From contig JADDMT010000090.1 of the NCBI GenBank assembly GCA_021401465.1, forward strand, positions 1 through 64,000: a stretch of DNA of 64,000 bases. Direction: 5' to 3'. Shown here one piece after another: positions 58,291-64,000 of the stretch (positions are counted from its first letter, which is position 1; each line of letters begins with the position of its first letter). The stretch is from Teratosphaeria epicoccoides (lineage: Eukaryota > Ascomycota > Dothideomycetes > Mycosphaerellales > Teratosphaeriaceae). A model generated the notes under the pieces. The model was not told the DNA's origin. It made no database searches and saw only the letters and a program-made list of their open reading frames with translations. The position numbers and the translations under genes were made by a program.

Positions 58291-59081
58291 TGATATAGTT
58301 AATACTAGGGGGCTATTAGAGCCGCATAGGTTCTAATGCCCGCCCTTAGCATGTAACGACCCTACTACATAGCAAGAGTGTTATTTGTACATACGTTAGC
58401 TTATATGTTGTCTAAGTAGGATTAGTGCCTAACATAGGATACCCCTACATTTCTAACGCTATAGTACCTCTGCGGGGGCTTCCTGACCCTACGGTACCCC
58501 TGCGGGGTTAGGCTCAGACATGCTTTCCCTAGTTAGGGGGCGTTAGGGGTTATAACTACCTCTGGCACTACCTCTAGCGCTACCTCTATAATAAGCAGAA
58601 AGTAGCGCTATCTTATGCCTATTATAAGGTCGGATTACTCTGTTATACTACGAGATATTTTCATATTATGTAGCATACATCTATATTAGTTCTGCTTTCT
58701 CCCCCCTACTTTATAGTCTAGCAAAGAATACTATAATATGTCTAGAGTACTACAAACTTGTAACTAACACGTAGCAAGCGCTATCCTAAGCGCCTATAAT
58801 AGCAAAGCTAGACTAAGTAACTAGCCTGTAGGAGTACCCCCTACAAGCGACACTACATTAAATGACGGCTCTACTAGAGGCTAATTACGTAGCGGACAAG
58901 GTAATATATCCCCTGCATAGGGACTATAGCTAACCCTAACTATTAACCTAGCCCTTATAGCCATGATTGTCGACTAGGTTACGAACCCTCTTGCAAACTA
59001 GAGCTAAAGCCGCACCCCTTCTAGTAGCGACAACAGCGAGGACGACAAAGACATCGCTATAAGTAGTACTAATGAACTAGC
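58291..59081 (+). mobile_element. Element H: family-1 5' end, interrupted by element J
   Basis: LTR 58291-58687 (397 bp) starts TGATATAG, the unmutated-type TGAT end. It contains the 28-bp extra unit of the long LTR form plus a small extra duplication ('acctctggcactacctctagcgctacctct'). Gag starts at ATG 58738 and is cut at 59081, after the bases CTAGC. Confidence 0.8.
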
Positions 59082-59471
59082 TAATACGGTTAATACTAGG
59101 GGGCTATTAGAGCCGCATAGGTTCTAATGCCTGCCCTTAGCATGTAATGACCCTACTATATGTAGCAAGGGGGTCCTTCGTATATACGTTAGCTCGTATG
59201 TCGTCTAAGTAGGATTAATGCCTGACGTAGGGATGCTACTACGCTACTAACCCTACAGTACCCCTACGGGGCTTCCTGACCCTACGGTACCCCTACAAGG
59301 TTAGGCTTAGACATGCTTTCTCTAATTAAGGGGCGCTAGGGGTTATAAGCACCTCTAGCGCTACCTCTGTAATAAGCAGAAAGCAGCGCTATCTTGTACC
59401 TACTAAAAGGTTAGATTACTCTGTTACACTACAAGATATTTTCATATTATATAGTATATACATCTATATTA
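59082..59471 (+). repeat. 5' LTR of element J (390 bp)
   Basis: Starts TAATACGGTTAATAC and ends TCTATATTA; long LTR form. J is inserted in gag of H after CTAGC (59077-59081). Confidence 0.8.
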
Positions 59472-59520
59472 GTTCTACTTTCTCCCCCCTCCTTTGTAGT
59501 CTAGCAGAGAATACTACAAT

Positions 59521-60830
59521 ATGTCTAGAGTACTACGAACTTACAACTAACGCGTAGCAAGCGCTATCCTAAGCGCCTACGATAGCGAAGCTAGCCTAAG
59601 TAACTAGCCTGCAGGATTACCCCCTACAAGTGACACTACATTAAACGACGGTTCTGCTAGAGGCTAATTACGTAGCAGACAAGGCAATTTATCCCCCGCA
59701 TAGGGACTATAGCTAATCCTGACCGTCCTAGCCCTTATAGCCATAATTGTCGACTAGGTTACAAACTGCCTTACAAACTAGAGCTAAAGCCGTAACCCTT
59801 CTAGTAGCAACAACGGTAAGGACGACGAAGATGTCGCTATAAGTAGTACTAATAAACTAGCGGATGAAGAAATCTAGCAAGATTTTACGCTAGGGACCTG
59901 CGAAGATAACATACTAGTAGGCGTAGATCCTCTGCATGTGCCTACAAATGTAGTGCCTAAATTCGGGGCCATGACAGGCTAACTAGGAGGTAGTCGTAAC
60001 GCATGTAACCTAAAGCTGTTTAAGGGAGACACCTTAAAGGAGGCTCGAACTTTCTTATAGGTATGCGAGGTAGTTTTTGTGCTTAACCTACGCGGATATG
60101 CTATAGATAGTAAACAGGTCGCCTTTAGTATAATATAGCTTAAAGAGGATAGGGAACCTTGTAACAATTAGCATAAGCGGTATAACCTTATGCGGGTCTA
60201 TGACAGAACGTATATGTAGGCGGACTTTCGCTAGTTCTATGTTAACTAGGTCGAGGATCTAGGGAACTATGCCCTTACTATGTCTGTCAAGTATAAGAAG
60301 GCTAAGTAGGGGAAGGGGCAAACTACCTCTAGCTTTGCTACCTATCTCGCTATACTTAAGAGATAGATGCTACCCTATACTAAGACGTAACGTAAACAGC
60401 ACTTACTCGTTAAGCTTAACGACAATCTTTAGAACATAATCATGACTTTTCATGAACTTCCGACAACTCGGCAAGACCTTGTGTCCCTTACGACATGTAT
60501 AGAGATTACCTTGAAGCGAAATAGACGATCAAGTAGCAAGGATAATAAGCGTCTAAGCCCTAAAGACCTACTAAAGGGCCGCTATTATAAGCGCCCTAAG
60601 GGTCAAGTCTAACGTAGTAGTCTATTCTAGAGGATTAAACCTTCCGAGCCTAAGGATAGTAGCGAGAAGCCTCTAAGTAGCTACTACATCTGTAGAGCGA
60701 AGGACTACTAGGTAGCTTACTATCCTAAACAAAGCGATAGGAAGAAGGTAAACAAGGTGTCTGAAACCTCCCTAGAGGGGAAGCAAAAGGAGGACAAGGC
60801 TAAGGCAACTAAATGGCTACTACGGGTGTC
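59521..60830 (+). pseudogene. gag of element J
   Basis: ATG at 59521 ('MSRVLRTYN'), followed by the same capsid segment as in C. The region missing from C (about 60490-60600) is present and reads 'KRNRRSSSKDNKRLSPKDLL'. The knuckle-like 'YICRAKDY' is near 60690. RIP-type stops throughout. Confidence 0.7.
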
Positions 60831-60869
60831 TAAGCTGTCTGTTACTAATAGTGTAGACTTGTAGCCTGC

Positions 60870-63800
60870 CTAGCGCCTATCTAGTGCGGTCTAAGTCGAT
60901 AGCTCGCTTAAGCTAGTAGACTGCATGTTAGACGACCTTGCGGAAGTTAACGTGATACCCTACTAGGGTAATCGTACAGCTCGGTTTAAAGCCGGTTCTA
61001 GGAGCCCTACTGCCTACTATGAAGTCCTTTTAGGGCGAAGGTGTAGCAGCTTAAGGCGCGTATAATGTGCGCCTCTAACTTGCAGACTCTTTAGGAGAAG
61101 AGCGTAAGACTAACGAAGTGTTCTACGCTAAAGACGTTCCTAATAAGGAGCTCCTACTAGGTCGCCCTTAGCGCTACAAGCAGGGAGTCGTTATTAATAG
61201 AGCTACTAATAATTAGTTCTATAGCTCTACAGGCGAAGTTCCTGTAGTAAGAATGCGTGACGCACATAGCTTCTATAAGGACATAAAGAAGGTCTAATGT
61301 GTGTATGCGGTCCGCATACAGAACGTCAAGGGAGACGTTACCCTTCTGCCTAAGTTAGAGGAATACGCCGATATTTTTGACGTAGAGGCTACAGCCTATA
61401 CCCGGGACCTAGACGCGGAGCATGTAATTAACCTTAAGGAGGGTTATAATCCTCCGCATTAACCTCTGTATCCTATGTTAGAATCTTAGCTCAAAACACT
61501 TCGAGACTATCTCTACAAGGCGCAAGAGAACGCGTGGATCTGATGAAGCAACATTAAGGCTAGAGCGTTAGTAATGTTCGTCCTGAAGAAGGATAACACG
61601 CTCTACCTATACGTTAATTACAGGGGCCTTAACGTAGTAACTTAGAAGAACCGCTGCCCCCTACTACTTATTAGCGAGACGCTTAACCGCCTTAGTAGCG
61701 CCGCTATCTTCTTATCTATTGACTTGAAGAATGCCTACTACAAGATACCTATCTAAAAGGTTAACAAGTAGAAGACTACGTTCTAAACGTAGTATAGATA
61801 CTTCGAGTATATAGTAATGCCATTTAGATTAACTAACGTACTAGCGACTTTCTAGGCGTGTATTAATCAGGCCCTAGCCGGCCTCGTTAATACCTGCTAC
61901 GGAGTCTACTTAGACAATATACTAGTCTACTCTAACTTAAAGGAGGAGCATATTTAGCATCTAAAGATAGTACTTAAATAACTTGGCAAGTTCGCTCTAT
62001 ATACAAACCTAAAGAAGTACTCATTCTTTACGGACAGGATTAAGTTCCTTAGATACATTGTCTTAACGGAAGGAGTCATCATGGACGACTAAAGGGTGTC
62101 TGTAATCGCGGAGTAGCTATAGCTAACTACCTTCTAAGAAGTATAGGTGTTTCTAGGATTTACTAACTTCTACTATAGATTCATTTAGTTCTATTCAAAG
62201 ATCGTGGCTTCCGTCACGGCCCTCGCAAAGGGCGCGATTTAAGGTAAAAAGCTAGGGATAGTACCTTAGGAGGAGGCTTAGAGTAAGGCTTTCTCTAAAC
62301 TTAAAGCAGCCTTTTAAACTACACCTATACTTCGGTACTTTGACCCTACTACGAAGATCTAAATAGAGACTAATGCTTTAAAATTTGTAATAGCCGCAAT
62401 TATATTACAGCTCTAGTCGCACAAAGGTAGTACATAATAGTGCCTTCTAGTCGTAGAAGATGCAGGGCGCTAAGCTTAATTATAAGATCTATGACTAAGA
62501 GTTTTTAGCTATTGTCGATGGCTTTAAGGAGTACCGACACTACCTCGAAGGCGTAGTGCACCCTATTAAGGTGCTTACTAACCATAACAACCTTTGCGAC
62601 TTCATGGGCGTGAAGTAGCTAAGTAGTTAGCAAGCAAGGTAGGCGACTTTCCTCGCTAGCTTTGACTTCGTTAACTAGCATTATTCTAGGAAGACAAACC
62701 TAGCTAACAGTCCTTCGCGACAACTAGAGTACGACACTAGGGAGCAGGGTAACTAACAGCTTCTCCCTACGCTGCAAATGAAGCTTGTAGTTTAGGGTAG
62801 CGATCTGTCGTTAGCTCCTCTTGTAGGTCGACTAGAGGTCTAATAGGGCCTCATAGCCTCCGCTAGCAACAAACCCTCCTATCTGGCAGTTATAGCGACT
62901 ATGTCTAGCTCGATCTGTGCGGTAGTTAACTAGGTCACATGTAGTAAGCATACAATGTCTAAAGAACCCTTTAAAGAAGTCTCGAGACTTATTCAGTAGT
63001 TACAAGAGCGAGAACCGGAGTTGATTAATAAGGGTGTAGCCCTCTAGGACACTACAGGTAGTCCGAAGTACTAGACTAAGTCAGGCGACTTGTAGTACTT
63101 TAACAATAGGCTCTACGTACCTACTAACTACGTACTCTGTTTGTAGCTCCTCTGTATTTATCATGACAATGAACTCGCAGGCCATTTTAGCGTAGAGAAG
63201 ACAAACGTACTTCTTAGACATAAATACTAGTAGCTAACGCTAGAACAGGATGTCTCTGACTATGTTAAATCCTGCTAGACATGCTAGGTTAGCAAATCTT
63301 GGCGCTATCGCCCCTATAGTAATGCTTAGGCGCTCCTACTACTAGAGAGACTATAGCAAGACTTGACTATAGATTTTATTACTAATTTGCTGCTAGCAAA
63401 GTAGAAAGGCAATATAGTTAATGCTGTCCTTATAGTAGTCGACTAATACTCGAAGATGAATGTCTTCATCCTATATACAAAAAAGTGTACAAGTAGCGAG
63501 CTTGCGTAAATACTTCGTGACAAAGTCGTATAGCGCTTTAGTGTGCCCCGAAGTATTCTATCAGATTAAGGTCCTGTTTTTACTAGTGAATACTAGCAAG
63601 AACTTGTGTTTAAGGCGCGTGTTAAGTACTCCCTAAGTATAGCATTCTATCTACAGACTAATAGTTAGACTAAACGCATGAAACAGACTCTTAAGTAGTA
63701 CCTCTAGTGCTACTACGCTAAGAACTAGGACGCCTAGGCTAACGTAATTCCTATAGCAGAATTTGCAGTTAATAATAGCGTGTATACTACTATAGACGTG

Positions 63801-64000
63801 TCGCTATTTCAGGTTCTTTATAGCTTTGATCTAGAAATACACCTAGAACCGCCTCAGGACGAGTCGTCTAAGGAGAGGGTGCTAGCTGCCACGGAATTAG
63901 CGCGGCATATGCGCAAGGTACTTTTAGTACTAATAGAACACTAGAAAAAGGCCTTAGAATCCTAGATTAAACATAATAACGCCTATGCTAAACCGATAAC
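60870..64000 (+). pseudogene. pol of element J (protease, RT, RNase H, integrase), cut by window end
   Basis: RT about 61460-62060; the catalytic box reads YLDN near 61908-61920 ('YLDNILVYS'), so the second Asp is lost. RNase H about 62350-62720. Integrase finger 'HHDNELAGHF'-like near 63160, 'IDFITNLL' near 63370 and 'LQTNS.TKRMK' near 63655. The window ends inside integrase, before the chromodomain. Confidence 0.8.

Larger units (their letters stand above)
59082..64000 (+). mobile_element. Element J: family-1 gypsy, 3' end beyond window
   Basis: LTR, gag and pol in the order of element C, running out of the window within integrase. It keeps the gag segment that C lost (60490-60600). Its antisense gene and 3' LTR would lie beyond 64000. 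Confidence 0.85.

Noticed and set aside
1..64000. tRNA or rRNA genes
   Set aside because: No cloverleaf-type A and B box pairs or rRNA segments were recognised by eye. A tRNA scan would be needed for certainty.

Overview
This window looks like a filamentous ascomycete chromosome (Pezizomycotina, tentatively a Dothideomycete; this is inference). The reasons are short GT-AG introns, Kozak-type starts, chromodomain Ty3/gypsy elements, and a heavy repeat-induced point mutation (RIP)-like scar confined to repeats. In the repeats CpA has become TpA on both strands while CpG is largely kept, so reading frames stay recognisable but TAG or TAA stands where Gln or Trp is expected. The window is three blocks: a left transposon nest (1 to about 39,250), an unmutated gene island (about 39,250-51,850) and a right transposon nest (about 52,000-64,000, cut by the window edge).

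Left nest. A family-3 chromovirus (135-3311) is bounded on the left by an inverted LTR of its own family (1-134). It sits in the integrase gene of a family-1 chromovirus copy, 'A' (segments 3312-5121, 20282-21212 and 34939-35527). A also carries a complete family-2 chromovirus B (5122-12196, 477-bp LTRs, target-site duplication GTCTT), a complete family-1 element C (12204-20281, 360-bp LTRs, duplication CTTAA) and a 13.7-kb Plavaka-type DNA transposon D (21213-34938, short terminal inverted repeats, TA duplication). D holds the transposase and at least four other decayed genes. A itself lies in an inverted family-1 fragment, F (35528-36365). From 36366 to 39250 there is AT-rich decayed sequence with one long unrecognised reading frame and a possible small LTR.

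Gene island. Four apparently intact genes were found: a single-pass membrane protein (39427-40602, +), a coiled-coil protein with one intron (42791-44943, -), a larger single-pass membrane protein with two introns (47515-49742, +), and a second single-pass membrane protein (50513-51568, -). The first and last are diverged paralogues in inward-facing orientation at the two ends of the island. A fragment resembling a sugar-type MFS transporter lies at 41210-41428.

Right nest. A family-1 5' end (52164-52791) is cut by a family-2-related element G (52792-58290). G is cut by a family-1 element H (58291-59081), and H by another family-1 element J (59082-64000), all on the plus strand.

The most interesting point is that all three gypsy families carry an antisense gene between pol and the 3' LTR: 519 codons in C, 196 in B and 169 in the family-3 element. 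Each runs from ATG to a plausible terminal stop, is interrupted internally only by TAG or TAA, and encodes a cysteine cluster. The second is the Plavaka element D, with several unrecognised cargo genes, one of which still shows a spliceable intron.
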